DNA of 46,679 nucleotides from Burkholderiales bacterium (GTDB taxonomy: Bacteria; Pseudomonadota; Gammaproteobacteria; Burkholderiales; Burkholderiaceae_C). Below the pieces are notes generated by a model. It had not been told where the DNA came from, ran no database searches, and was given only the letters and a program-made list of their open reading frames with translations. How positions within the stretch are numbered: the first letter of the stretch is position 1; each line of letters begins with the position of its first letter. Location: positions 1 through 46,679 of the forward strand of contig JACPYV010000060.1 of NCBI GenBank assembly GCA_016195825.1, read 5' to 3'. Made by a program: the position numbers and the translations under genes. Shown here in pieces: positions 19,067 to 27,823 of the stretch.

Positions 19067-19077
19067 GGCAGCGTTCG

Positions 19078-19941
19078 ATGCGCCGTCTTGTGGTGGCCGC
19101 TGCCGGGCTCTGCCTGACCGGCGGCGTGCCCGCCGAACCGCAAGCCGTGCGCCACATCGTCTGGGTGAACGGCGACACGCTGGCCGTGCGCAGCGGTGAC
19201 CGGATCGTGCGCCCGGCCGCCCTGATCGCCGAGTGGCTACAGCGGCATCTGCCCGACGACGTCGAGCTCCGGCCCGAGGTCGCGAACGCCGACCGCGGCT
19301 GGGCCCTGATCCGCCAGGGCGACGAGGCCTGCCTGGCCAACGCCGTGCGGCTGCCGGACCGCGAACGGCTGGCCTACTTCAGCACGATCTGGCTGATGCC
19401 GCCGCCCCAACTGATCGTTCGGCGCGAGCGGCGCGCCGCCGTGCCGCTGGACGCACGCGGCGCCGTCGACCTGCCGGCGCTGCTTGCTGGCGGTGCGATG
19501 CGCGGCGTCATCGCGCGCACCCGCAGCTACGGCGCGGCGCTGGACGCCCAGCTCGCCGGCGCCACCGGGCTGAGTCGCGTGACGGCTGCTGACTTCGGCA
19601 GCAACCTGCTGCCCATGCTGTTGCAGGACCGAGCCGACTTCACGGTCGAATACCCCAATGTGCTCGTCGCGCTGGCCAGCCAGCGCGACGACGAGCCGGC
19701 GCTGGACGCCCTGCCCGTCAAGGGCGCCAGCGAGCCGGTGCCCAGCGGCGTGGCCTGCCCGCGCACGCCTTGGGGGCACGCGGCCATCCGCCTCATCGAC
19801 CGCACCCTGGGCACGCCGGAAGGCGCGGCCATGCTGCGTGAGGCATTGAGTGTCTCGTTGCCGGCGGACACCCAGCGCACCTACCGCGAGGCCTTCGACG
19901 CCCACTTCCAGCGCCGCGCCAGGCCCACACCGGGGCTCTGA
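19078..19941 (+). CDS. Periplasmic solute-binding-like protein (SBP_bac_3-type)
   Basis: A 287-residue protein from the ATG at 19078, 11 bp after tyrB. It has a signal peptide (MRRLVVAAAGLCLTGGVPA) and a two-lobe pattern like extracellular solute-binding proteins: an N-terminal strand VNGDTLAVRSGDRI, a middle ANAVRLPDRERLAYFSTIWLM typical of amino-acid-binding-like orphan proteins, and TRSYGAALDAQL. It has no permease or ATPase partner in the window. Many such stand-alone proteins in Burkholderiales (TIGR02285-like) have no known function. Its place between an aminotransferase and D-amino-acid dehydrogenase suggests an amino-acid-like ligand, which is inference. A similar protein is encoded at 35769-36605. 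Confidence 0.75.
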   Translation: MRRLVVAAAGLCLTGGVPAEPQAVRHIVWVNGDTLAVRSGDRIVRPAALIAEWLQRHLPDDVELRPEVANADRGWALIRQGDEACLANAVRLPDRERLAYFSTIWLMPPPQLIVRRERRAAVPLDARGAVDLPALLAGGAMRGVIARTRSYGAALDAQLAGATGLSRVTAADFGSNLLPMLLQDRADFTVEYPNVLVALASQRDDEPALDALPVKGASEPVPSGVACPRTPWGHAAIRLIDRTLGTPEGAAMLREALSVSLPADTQRTYREAFDAHFQRRARPTPGL

Positions 19942-19965
19942 AGCCCTGGGGCGCCATAACGCCCG
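19933..19965 (+). other. Two weak hairpins in the gap before dadA
   Basis: GGGCT/AGCCC (19933-19946) overlaps the upstream stop codon and GGGCG/CGCCC follows (about 19949-19964). Neither is followed by Ts. They may modestly separate the tyrB transcript from the dadA operon (108-bp gap). Confidence 0.25.
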
Positions 19966-20049
19966 GTGATGGCCGCAGCCGCCGCTTTCATTGGCTGCGG
20001 TCGCCCGCCCTCTTTACCCTGCCGGCCAGGACTGAGGCCCAGGGACAGG

Positions 20050-21297
20050 ATGAAGCATTGCGTGGTGATCGGTGGCGGCGTGGTGGGCTTGACCACCGCC
20101 TGGGCACTGCTGGAGCGCGGTCATGCGGTGACCCTGGTCGAGCGCGACGGCGAGGTGGCCCAGGGTGCCAGCCGGGCCAACGGCGGCCAGCTCAGCTACC
20201 GCTACGTGTCGCCGCTGGCCGATGCCGGCGTGCCGCTGAAGGCGTTGCGCTGGCTGCTGGACCCCGACGGCCCGCTGCGCTTCAAGCCCGAGGCGAGCTG
20301 GGCGCAATGGGCCTGGCTCGTCGCCTTCCTGCGTGCCTGCCGCGGCCCGGTGAACCGTCGCACGACCGAGCGGCTGCTGGCGCTGGGCGCCTATAGCCAG
20401 GCCTCGTTCGCGCGGCTGCAGGCCGAGGCCCAGCTGGGTGACACGATTGCGCTGCGCTCGCCGGGCAAGCTGGTCGTCTACCGCAAGCCGGCGGAATTCG
20501 CTCGGGCGGCCGCACGCGTGAACGGCAGCGGGGCCGAGGCCGCGCTGTCGCACGACGACTGCGTGGCCCTGGAGCCCGCGCTGGCCGACAGCCAGGCCAC
20601 GCTGGCCGGTGGCATCTTCACGCCCGGCGAGGCAGTGGCCGACTGCCATGCCTTCTGCACCGAGCTGCACGCGCGGCTGCGCCAGCACGAGCGCTTCCGC
20701 GGCCAGCTGGGCGCCCGGGTCGACGGCTTCCTGACCGACCTGCGCGGCTGCGTGTCCGGCGTGTGCACCGATGCGGGCGACGTCACGGCCGACGCCACCA
20801 TCCTGGCCGCCGGCCTGCACAGCCGGGCGCTGGCGGCGTCGCTGGGGCTGAAGCTGCCGCTCTACCCGCTGAAGGGCTACAGCTTGACGGCGCCGATCAC
20901 GCCGGGCCAGCACCGTCCGCCGGAGGTGAGCGTGACGGACTTTGAGCGCAAGATCCTCTACGCCCGCATTGGCCAGGACCTGCGCGTGGCCGCCATGGCC
21001 GACCTCGTCGGCGACGACCTCGGCCTGGACACTGGGCGGTTGGCGTCGCTGCAGCGCTCCGTGCGCGCCACCTTCCCCAACGCGGCGGACTACGATCGCG
21101 CCAAGCCCTGGGCCGGCCTGCGCCCGGCCACGCCCACCGGCGCGCCCATCGTCGGCGAGAGCGGCATCCCGGGGCTATGGCTGAACGTCGGCCACGGTGC
21201 GCTGGGTTTCACGTTCTCGTTCGCGACGGCCAACATCGTGGCCGAGCTAGTGTCCGGGCGTGCCAGCCCCTTGCCTCTTGAAGGACTGAGCCTGTGA
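20050..21297 (+). CDS. dadA: D-amino-acid dehydrogenase, FAD-dependent (DadA family)
   Basis: A 415-residue flavoprotein. The ATG at 20050 follows GGGACAGG and opens directly on the dinucleotide-binding motif VVIGGGVVGLTTAW (residues 5-18) and the acidic strand end VERD. Other family signatures are GASRANGGQLSYRYVSPLADAG, GYSLTAPI and the C-terminal GLRPATPTGAPIVGE...NVGHGALGFTFSF that closes the FAD site. DadA enzymes at the inner membrane oxidise D-amino acids, best D-Ala, to 2-oxo acids and ammonia, feeding electrons to quinone. Its stop overlaps the next start (GTGA) and the third gene overlaps the second. This ties D-amino-acid oxidation to a serine hydrolase and an LD-carboxypeptidase. 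No alr/dadX racemase is adjacent. Confidence 0.92.
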   Translation: MKHCVVIGGGVVGLTTAWALLERGHAVTLVERDGEVAQGASRANGGQLSYRYVSPLADAGVPLKALRWLLDPDGPLRFKPEASWAQWAWLVAFLRACRGPVNRRTTERLLALGAYSQASFARLQAEAQLGDTIALRSPGKLVVYRKPAEFARAAARVNGSGAEAALSHDDCVALEPALADSQATLAGGIFTPGEAVADCHAFCTELHARLRQHERFRGQLGARVDGFLTDLRGCVSGVCTDAGDVTADATILAAGLHSRALAASLGLKLPLYPLKGYSLTAPITPGQHRPPEVSVTDFERKILYARIGQDLRVAAMADLVGDDLGLDTGRLASLQRSVRATFPNAADYDRAKPWAGLRPATPTGAPIVGESGIPGLWLNVGHGALGFTFSFATANIVAELVSGRASPLPLEGLSL

Positions 21298-22382
21298 CCG
21301 CCGACGACCTTGCCCAGGCGCTGCGCGCCGCCGTGCTGGCGCAACACTTCGAGGCCACGGCCGATGGCCTGCAGGCCGGCGCGCCGCTGGGCGTCCACCC
21401 GAGCATCGATCTGGCGGTTGTCGTGTTCCCGCGCGGTGCGGCGCCGGTCTGCGCCAACGTGCTTTTCTCGCGCGAGCATCCGCAAGGTCTGGTCGCGCAC
21501 TTCGCCGGTCAGGCCGGCGCTGTCGACAACATCGCCTTCAAGGCCGACGTGCGCAACGCGGCCGGCGACTCGTACGCCTGGCTGCCCGGCGCGGATTGGC
21601 AACGGATCGACTTCCCGGCCTGGTTCGGTAGCGGCCCGCGCTTTGTCGCGCCCTATCCGGCCTCGCTGCTGAAGACCATGGTCGCCGTTGGCGTCGGCCG
21701 CCTGGTCGACCAAGGCCGCAGCGACTGGACCCTGCCGCTGGCCTACGACGGCCAGACCCGCGCGATGGCCGACTGGCTGTTCGACATGATCACCGTCAGC
21801 AGCAACGAGGCGACGTCCGCGCTGGTGGCACATCTGCATGAACGCGGCGCCATCCGGCGCGAAGGCGGCACCGAGGTGCACAACGAACTTCATGCGCTGT
21901 TCATCGCCGAAGGCCTGCCGGGGCTGAGGATCGCCAACACCCAGGCCGACGGCGGCTGGGGCAATGGCGCCGGGGCTGGCGTCGGCCAGATCCAGATGAC
22001 GGCCTGGGATGCGCTGCGGCTGATGTGGCGGCTGGACGCGGAAGCGCCGGCCGTGCCGCCGATCGTCAGCGACGCCAGCCGCGCCGTCATCCGCCGCGCG
22101 CTGGATGCGCAGAAACTGCACGAGATCCTGTCGAGCGAGTCGCTGCGCGCGCTGCCCGGCTGGGTGCCCGGCATCCCGGCGCGCTTCGCGCACAAGACCG
22201 GCAACACGCAGAACTACAGCAGCGACGCCGGCATCGTGCATGATGGCGAGCTGCACTACCTAATCGCCGTGACGACCAGCCTCGGCAGCCGCTACGCGCC
22301 ACACCCCGACGCGGCGACGACCTGGGAGCTGCCGGGCCTGGGTGGCGCGGTGCATGCATGGCTGAAGACCGCCACATCCTGA
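21294..22382 (+). CDS. Class-A beta-lactamase-fold serine hydrolase without signal peptide
   Basis: A 362-residue protein starting at GTG 21294, which overlaps the dadA stop by 4 bases. All three motifs of penicillin-recognising enzymes are present: SLLK (Ser124/Lys127, PYPASLLKTMVAV), SSN in TVSSNEATSAL, and HKTGNT near residue 303. The overall pattern fits the beta-lactamase2 (PF13354) group. The N-terminus (MTADDLAQALRAAVLAQHF) is not a secretion signal, so it should act in the cytoplasm. That is unusual for this fold and makes antibiotic degradation unlikely. Between dadA and an LD-carboxypeptidase it may hydrolyse D-amino-acid-containing peptides or amides. The exact reaction is unknown. 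Confidence 0.82.
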   Translation: MTADDLAQALRAAVLAQHFEATADGLQAGAPLGVHPSIDLAVVVFPRGAAPVCANVLFSREHPQGLVAHFAGQAGAVDNIAFKADVRNAAGDSYAWLPGADWQRIDFPAWFGSGPRFVAPYPASLLKTMVAVGVGRLVDQGRSDWTLPLAYDGQTRAMADWLFDMITVSSNEATSALVAHLHERGAIRREGGTEVHNELHALFIAEGLPGLRIANTQADGGWGNGAGAGVGQIQMTAWDALRLMWRLDAEAPAVPPIVSDASRAVIRRALDAQKLHEILSSESLRALPGWVPGIPARFAHKTGNTQNYSSDAGIVHDGELHYLIAVTTSLGSRYAPHPDAATTWELPGLGGAVHAWLKTATS

Positions 22383-23281
22383 TTCCGCCACTGCGGCGCG
22401 GCGCCACTATCGCCGTCGTCGCGCCCGCGGGCCCGCCCAAGCCGGGGCGGCTGGAGCCCGTCGAAGGCTGGCTGCGCGAGCGCGGCTATGTGCCGCGCCT
22501 GCTGCCCAGCTGCTTTGGCCCGCCCCCGCTGGACTTCCTCGCCGCGCCTGACGCCGTGCGCGCGGCCGACCTGCACGCTGCCTTTGGCGATGACAGCGTC
22601 GACGCCGTGCTCGCGCTGCGTGGCGGCTCGGGGTGCATCCGGCTGCTGGACAGGCTCAACGTCGCGCGGCTGGCCTGCACGCGCAAGCTACTGATCGGCT
22701 ATAGCGACCTGACCGTGCTGCACGCGCTGCGCACCAACGCCGGTATCGCGTCGCTGCATGCGCCCATGCCGGCAAGTGACTGGGGCCTCCCGGGTTCAGA
22801 GCCTGACACCGAAGCGCTGTTCGATGCGCTGGCCCGCGGCTGGCGCACCAGCGACGTCGTCGGCCACGCCGAGCCACATCCGCTAAGCCACAGTGGCCAG
22901 GGTGGCTCTGCGCAAGGTCGGCTCATCGGCGGCAACCTGGCGATGTTCTGCGCGCTGCTGGGAACGCCGTTCATGCCTGACGTCGATGGCGCGCTGCTCT
23001 TCATCGAGGACATCAGCGAGGAGCCCTATCGTGTCGATCGCATGCTCAGCCAGCTGCGCTTGGCCGGTGTGCTCGACCACATCGCCGGCCTGCTGGTGGG
23101 CAGCTTCAGCGGCGTCGAGAGCCAAGATGCAGTGCAGGCGGTGCTGGCTGACCACCTGTCCAGGCTGCGATGCCCGGTGCTGGCCGGCTGGCCTGCCGGC
23201 CATGGCCAGCCCAACCGGCCGCTGCCGCTGGGCGTCATGGCGCGGATGGACGTGGAGGCTGGGCAGCTAACGCTCGGCTAG
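22358..23281 (+). CDS. ldcA: LD-carboxypeptidase, S66 family, cytoplasmic
   Basis: A 307-residue protein overlapping the preceding gene by 25 bp. The S66 triad is visible: nucleophile Ser116 in GYSDLTVLH, Glu in FIEDISEEPYRVDRML, and His in AGWPAGHGQPN. Length and the position of the Ser match LdcA of Pseudomonas. There is no signal peptide. LdcA removes the terminal D-Ala of recycled murein tetrapeptides in the cytoplasm; the same family contains MccF, which detoxifies microcin C. The dadA context (which would burn the released D-Ala) favours murein-peptide recycling. It converges on the exported serine hydrolase gene with a 15-bp overlap of coding ends. Confidence 0.9.
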   Translation: MAEDRHILIPPLRRGATIAVVAPAGPPKPGRLEPVEGWLRERGYVPRLLPSCFGPPPLDFLAAPDAVRAADLHAAFGDDSVDAVLALRGGSGCIRLLDRLNVARLACTRKLLIGYSDLTVLHALRTNAGIASLHAPMPASDWGLPGSEPDTEALFDALARGWRTSDVVGHAEPHPLSHSGQGGSAQGRLIGGNLAMFCALLGTPFMPDVDGALLFIEDISEEPYRVDRMLSQLRLAGVLDHIAGLLVGSFSGVESQDAVQAVLADHLSRLRCPVLAGWPAGHGQPNRPLPLGVMARMDVEAGQLTLG

Positions 23282-24805
23282 GCATTCACCCACGCGCTGC
23301 AACCGCAGCGCCGAGAAGTCGAAGTCCGGCGTGCTGACGGCGCGCAGCTGGAAGGCCGTGACAGCGCCATCGCCTGAGGCCGCATCCAGCCACGCATCCG
23401 ACTGCACCGACGGATCGTCCCATTGCAGCAGAACGTGGCCCGCGTCGTCCCGCGCGAGTTGGCCCACCAGGCGCGGCGACGCGAGGCTGCGCCAGGTGAG
23501 GCCGCCCTGGCCGTCCGGGCAGAGGGTCACCGTGCCGAACCAGGCATCGCGGTAGCGGCCTTGCCAGGCCTGCACCTGCGCGGCGTCAAGGCGGGCCGTG
23601 TGCATGGGCGGCGGCGGGGTGGGGCTGGGCGGGCGTGGCGCCGGCGCCCGTGCGGCCGGCAGGCCCAGCGCCTGCTGCAGCGCGGCCACGATGCGGGCGC
23701 GGGCCGCGGGCGCGTCGCCGTTCAGCGCCACCGCCAGCCCCAGGCCGCGGGCTGGGTAGACCGCGAAATAGGCGCTGATGCCGGCCAGGCCGCCGTAGTG
23801 ATCCAGCCGCAGACCGCGGTCGTCGCCGACGAATTGCAGGCCCAGGCCGTAGGCCTCGACCGCGAGCGGCCTGCCGTCGGGTTCAAAGCGCTGCGCCACC
23901 AGCGCATCGGCGCGGTGCAGTTCGTGCCAGCCGGCCGCGCTCAGGCCCAGCGCGGCCAGCGAGTCGGCCTGCGGCGCCTGGTGAAACGTCAGCCAGCGGC
24001 CCAGGCCTTTGGCGCTGCAACGCACGCCGCCGGCGGGCGCATCCAGGCCTTCTTCCACCTCGGGTGGATCGGTGCGCACCGGCACGGGCCGGCCCGTGGC
24101 CATGCGATGAGGCTGGGCCAGGTCAGGTCGCCCGGCGCGTGTGAAGCCGCCCGCGGTGCAGTCCATGCCCAGGGGCTGGAACACGCGGGTGGCCACGAAG
24201 CGGGCATAGCCCTGACCGCTGGTGCGCTGAATGAGCTGGCCGACCAGCGCGTAGTTGACGTTGCTGTAGTGAAAGCCCGTGACGGGCCGCGGGTCGCTGC
24301 GCAGCACGGCCAGGCCGGCCAGGAAGTCCGCCCAGGTGTAGGCATTCGGCTGCGGCCACAGCAGGGCTTCGAGGCGGTCCAGGTCGAGTCCGCTGCGGTG
24401 CGTGAGCAACTGGCGCAGGCTGAGCGCGGCCACGCTCGGGTCGGCCTCTGCGAGCTCCGGCAACCAGCGCGACACGGGCACGTCCCAGGCGAGCTTGCCC
24501 TCGTCCACCAGCAGGGCCACGGCCAGTGCGGTGACCGACTTGGAGAGGGACCCCAGCTTGAAGAGCGTGTCCGGCCCGGCTGCGGCGCCGGGCGCCAGCA
24601 GGTCACGCTGGCCGTAGCCGCGCGCCAGCACGGGCTGGCCGTCGCGCATCAGCGCCACGGCGGCGGCGGGCACGCCGGTGTCGTGCAGCACCGTGCGCAC
24701 GGCCGCGTCCAGCCGGGGCTCCGCGGCGTGAACCTGACTGGTGATCAGGCACAAAAAAAGGGACGCCCAGCGTCCCTTCCGTGCCATGGCAATGCAGGCG
24801 CGCAT
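23267..24805 (-). CDS. Exported beta-lactamase-related serine hydrolase (class C / DD-peptidase type) with C-terminal DUF3471-like domain
   Basis: A 512-residue protein. The ATG at 24805 shares a base with the TonB receptor stop (TGATG), pointing to translational coupling; a second ATG six codons in (24787) is possible. A signal peptide runs to about residue 28 (RWASLFLCLITSQVHAA). The catalytic motifs are S86-L-S-K89, Y180-S-N182, and HYGG near residue 335 in place of KTG. These mark the S12 family (PF00144), which includes DD-peptidases, D-aminopeptidases and esterases. The last about 110 residues (WQGRYRDAWFGTVTL...) resemble the DUF3471/lipocalin-like tail of D-aminopeptidase relatives. 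Placement after a TonB receptor suggests it processes that receptor's ligand in the periplasm. An intrinsic terminator lies inside its signal-peptide codons. Confidence 0.86.
   Translation of the reverse strand: MRACIAMARKGRWASLFLCLITSQVHAAEPRLDAAVRTVLHDTGVPAAAVALMRDGQPVLARGYGQRDLLAPGAAAGPDTLFKLGSLSKSVTALAVALLVDEGKLAWDVPVSRWLPELAEADPSVAALSLRQLLTHRSGLDLDRLEALLWPQPNAYTWADFLAGLAVLRSDPRPVTGFHYSNVNYALVGQLIQRTSGQGYARFVATRVFQPLGMDCTAGGFTRAGRPDLAQPHRMATGRPVPVRTDPPEVEEGLDAPAGGVRCSAKGLGRWLTFHQAPQADSLAALGLSAAGWHELHRADALVAQRFEPDGRPLAVEAYGLGLQFVGDDRGLRLDHYGGLAGISAYFAVYPARGLGLAVALNGDAPAARARIVAALQQALGLPAARAPAPRPPSPTPPPPMHTARLDAAQVQAWQGRYRDAWFGTVTLCPDGQGGLTWRSLASPRLVGQLARDDAGHVLLQWDDPSVQSDAWLDAASGDGAVTAFQLRAVSTPDFDFSALRLQRVGECLAER
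24751..24778 (-). terminator. Canonical intrinsic terminator located inside the start of the serine hydrolase gene
   Basis: On the minus strand AAGGGACGC-TGG-GCGTCCCTT forms a 9-bp perfect stem with a 3-base loop, followed by five more Ts (seven in all). It starts 26 bases after the TonB receptor stop, within codons about 10-18 of the downstream hydrolase. It should cut most transcripts after the receptor, leaving the hydrolase to read-through. It is too regular to be an accident of coding. Confidence 0.75.
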
Positions 24806-27609
24806 CACCAGAACTTGTAGCTGGCCCGCAGCAGGAAGCTGCGCAACCGCGGATCGCCCACGCGGGCATCCCAGCCGGCACCAGCCACGTTGTCGACGTT
24901 GTGGCCCGAGAACGGCGGCTTGGTGTCGAACAGGTTCTTGATGCCGGCGGTCAGCGTCAGGTTCTTGATGCCGGTGTAGCTGGCCGTCAGGTTGTAGAGC
25001 GCGTAGCTGGAGATCTTGGACGGCAGCTGCGGCGGCGTGAAGCCGACGAAGCCGCCCACTTCCTCGTTGTAGCCGCTGCTGTAGACCTGCTGGAAGGTGC
25101 TGCCCCAGACGCCGCTGCTCCAGTTGATGGTGGCGCTGTGCTTCCAGCGCAGCTTGAGGTCGTAGCCGAAGTCCGGCCCGCCGAAGTCGTTCACGCGCTC
25201 CACCCACGGGTCGCTCGGGCTGAAGCGGCTCTTGTAGCTGTGCGTGTAGGTGCCATCCAGCGAGGCAGTCCAGCGGCCCCAGTCGTTCTTGGTCGTGAAG
25301 GTCAGGTTGACGTCGAAGCCGTTGGTCTTGTCGCCGGCCAGATTGAAGTAGGGCGCGACCACTTGGGTGATCTCGTTGGTGACGGCATCACGCACCACGT
25401 ACTGCTTGTAGCGCTCGTAGTTGTTGATGAGCGCCAGGCCGGAGAGCGCCGAGATGCGGTCGTTGATCTCGATGTTCCAGTAGTCGAGGCTCGCCGTGAA
25501 GCCTTCCATCGGTGAAACCACGATGCCCAGCGAGTACTGCTTGCTCTTCTCTGGCTTGAGGTTGGGGTTGGAGCGGGTCGTGATCTCGGGGCGGATGCCG
25601 CAGCCGGTGGCTTCCTTGCCGGTGGGGCAGAGCACCGGGTCGTTGATGTCGGAGTTGAACTGGCCGGTCGTGTCGCCGCCGTACAGCGGGTCGTAGTCCG
25701 GCGCGTGGAAGCCCTTGCTGTAGGAGCCGCGCAGCAGTACTTCCTTGGCCGGCTGCCAGCGCAGCGCTGCCTTGGGGTTGGTGGTGCTGCCGAAGTCGTT
25801 GTAGCGGTCGTAGCGGGCGGCCAGCTGCAGGTCCAGGTTCTTGACGAGGGGGATCTGCAGCTCGGTGTACAGCGCCTTGATGTTGCGCGTGATGCGGTCC
25901 AGCGACGGCACCGAGGTCACGCCGTTGACGGCTGGCGCGCTGGGCTGGCCGTTGGTGAAGCGGTAGGTCTCTCGGCGCACGTCGAAGCCGAAGGCCGCCG
26001 CCACGTTGCCGGCCGGCAGTGCGAAGATGTCCTTAGACATCACGCCGTCGATCTGGGTGACCGTGGCCTTGCCACCGTACAGGTTGTAGCCGCGTGCGCT
26101 GGCACCGTCGATCAAGGCCATGGCTTCGGCCGTCTGGCTCTGGCCGGGCAGCAGGAAGGGGTTGATCAGCCCGGTGGCCATCGCGTCCACGAGCTTTTGC
26201 GTGAACATGTTGCCGCTGCCGTAGACCGTGTTGGCCTTGCTGGACGCGGCTGACACGCCGAGCTTGTAGTCCCAGCCCGCGAAGATGCCGTCCACGCCGG
26301 CCAGGATGCGCGACGCGTCGGTCGTCGTCTCCTGCTGGCGCGGGCCGCAGGCCATGCAGCGCCAGCGGATGCGCTCGGGCTTGGTCGGGTCGAACACGGC
26401 GCGGCCGTCGTTCGCATCGGTCGGCAGCCGGAAGTACTGCGGCAGCAGCGCCGCGAGGTTCTGGTAGTAGGGCTTCCCGGCAGGGTAGTTGTAGGACCCC
26501 GAGGTGAGCTGGATCTCGGTGTACTCCACCATCGACTTGCTGCGCGAGGCCACAGCCTCGACGAAGGCCGTCGTGTCGGCGTCCAGCGCGACGCTGCCGC
26601 GGCCGACGAAGTTGGTGTTCTTGACCGGCTGCATCAGGCTCCAGCTCTTGCCGTAGTCGTAGGAGCAGGCCTTGTTGAAGGCGTTGCTGCCGGTCACGTC
26701 GCCGCGGTAGGCGTACATGTTGGGGACGGTGTCGCACTTGCCCGTGAGCCCCAGGTAGCTGGCGCGGCTGTAGCTCAGTGGGTCACCGGGCAGCTTGTAG
26801 CTGGCGCCCAGCGCCGTGCCGCTGGCGGCGCCGATGTTGGCGTAGGGCGTGCCGGTGGTGTCGGGAAACAGGCCGCGGTCGGGCTGGATGCCGTTGTGGA
26901 AGCTGCGCTGGCTGCCGCGCAGGCGCTGGCTGTCGTCGTAGGTCAGCGCCGCCATGATGTTGAACCGGTCGGTGGCCAGGTTGCCGGCACCGAACAGCAC
27001 CGAGCCGCGCGAGATGTCGCCGCCACCGTGCTGGGTCTGGTCGGTCGACACGCTGGCTTCCAGACCCTGGTAGTCCTTCTTGGTGATGAAGTTGATGACG
27101 CCGCCGATGGCATCCGTGCCGTAGATGGCCGAGGCGCCGTCCTTCAGTATCTCGACCCGGTCCAGCGCGGCCAGCGGGATGCCGTTGAGGTCGACCGACT
27201 GCCCGTTGAGCCCGTGGGTGGACAGGCGTCGGCCGTTCAGCAGCACCAGCGTGTACTGCGAGCCCAGGCCGCGCAGCGACGCCGCCGAGCTGCCGTTGTT
27301 GTGCGGCTTGGTGCCTGAGGTCGCCGCGGTGAAGTCGCCCCCCTGGTTGCTGGCCAGGTTGTCGATGCCGTTGCCGTTGGCGCTGAGCTGCTGCAGCAGT
27401 TGCTCGGCCGTCGTGACGCCGAGCTTGGCCAGGTCGGCCGCCCGGATGGTCTGCACCGGCAGCGCTCCCTCGTCCTGTACGCGCTTGATGCTGGAGCCGG
27501 TCACTTCCACCCGCTCCAGCTTGCTGGCGTCGCTTTGCGCAACGGCCGTGCCGAGATGGGCGCCCAGGCCGACGACGGCCAGTTGTGCTGCCAAACGAAT
27601 GAGCTTCAT
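24805..27609 (-). CDS. TonB-dependent outer-membrane receptor
   Basis: A 934-residue protein from the ATG at 27609, which has AAGGAG 8 bases upstream and leads into a signal peptide (MKLIRLAAQLAVVGLGAHLGTAVAQ); the frame is open to 27774 without such support. A TonB-box-like LERVEVTGSSIKR follows. The plug includes GALPVQTIRAADLAKLGVTTAEQLLQQL, SLRGLGSQYTLVLLNGRRL and LDRVEILKDGASAIYGTDAIGGVINFITKKDY. The barrel ends in a terminal Trp (LLRASYKFW). It resembles the receptor at 6907 but differs throughout. The coupled downstream serine hydrolase and the flanking D-amino-acid and LD/DD-peptidase genes suggest a peptide ligand, possibly cell-wall fragments. That is inference. Confidence 0.93.
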   Translation of the reverse strand: MKLIRLAAQLAVVGLGAHLGTAVAQSDASKLERVEVTGSSIKRVQDEGALPVQTIRAADLAKLGVTTAEQLLQQLSANGNGIDNLASNQGGDFTAATSGTKPHNNGSSAASLRGLGSQYTLVLLNGRRLSTHGLNGQSVDLNGIPLAALDRVEILKDGASAIYGTDAIGGVINFITKKDYQGLEASVSTDQTQHGGGDISRGSVLFGAGNLATDRFNIMAALTYDDSQRLRGSQRSFHNGIQPDRGLFPDTTGTPYANIGAASGTALGASYKLPGDPLSYSRASYLGLTGKCDTVPNMYAYRGDVTGSNAFNKACSYDYGKSWSLMQPVKNTNFVGRGSVALDADTTAFVEAVASRSKSMVEYTEIQLTSGSYNYPAGKPYYQNLAALLPQYFRLPTDANDGRAVFDPTKPERIRWRCMACGPRQQETTTDASRILAGVDGIFAGWDYKLGVSAASSKANTVYGSGNMFTQKLVDAMATGLINPFLLPGQSQTAEAMALIDGASARGYNLYGGKATVTQIDGVMSKDIFALPAGNVAAAFGFDVRRETYRFTNGQPSAPAVNGVTSVPSLDRITRNIKALYTELQIPLVKNLDLQLAARYDRYNDFGSTTNPKAALRWQPAKEVLLRGSYSKGFHAPDYDPLYGGDTTGQFNSDINDPVLCPTGKEATGCGIRPEITTRSNPNLKPEKSKQYSLGIVVSPMEGFTASLDYWNIEINDRISALSGLALINNYERYKQYVVRDAVTNEITQVVAPYFNLAGDKTNGFDVNLTFTTKNDWGRWTASLDGTYTHSYKSRFSPSDPWVERVNDFGGPDFGYDLKLRWKHSATINWSSGVWGSTFQQVYSSGYNEEVGGFVGFTPPQLPSKISSYALYNLTASYTGIKNLTLTAGIKNLFDTKPPFSGHNVDNVAGAGWDARVGDPRLRSFLLRASYKFW

Positions 27610-27659
27610 CTCAACGACTCCTTGACGAGATACACGATTGGTCGGCATGTTGGCTTGGC

Positions 27660-27669
27660 GGCACGTGCC
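27660..27669. promoter_or_regulatory. Palindrome GGCACGTGCC in the divergent spacer
   Basis: This perfect 10-bp palindrome lies in the 214-bp spacer between the TonB receptor (start 27609) and the cyclodeaminase-family gene (start 27824). It may be an operator for one or both transcripts. A chance occurrence cannot be excluded. Confidence 0.3.
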
Positions 27670-27823
27670 CGCGCCAGGGGGCGGCACCCCAGTTGTTGCG
27701 CGCTTTTCAATGAATGCTTGTCGGCGCTGCATAACCTGCGGGAATGCGGCCCCGAAAAGAAGCGCCACTGGCACCCTCGCGGGGCGGCATACATTGCGCG
27801 CGGTGCATTCCCGAGGACATGTG

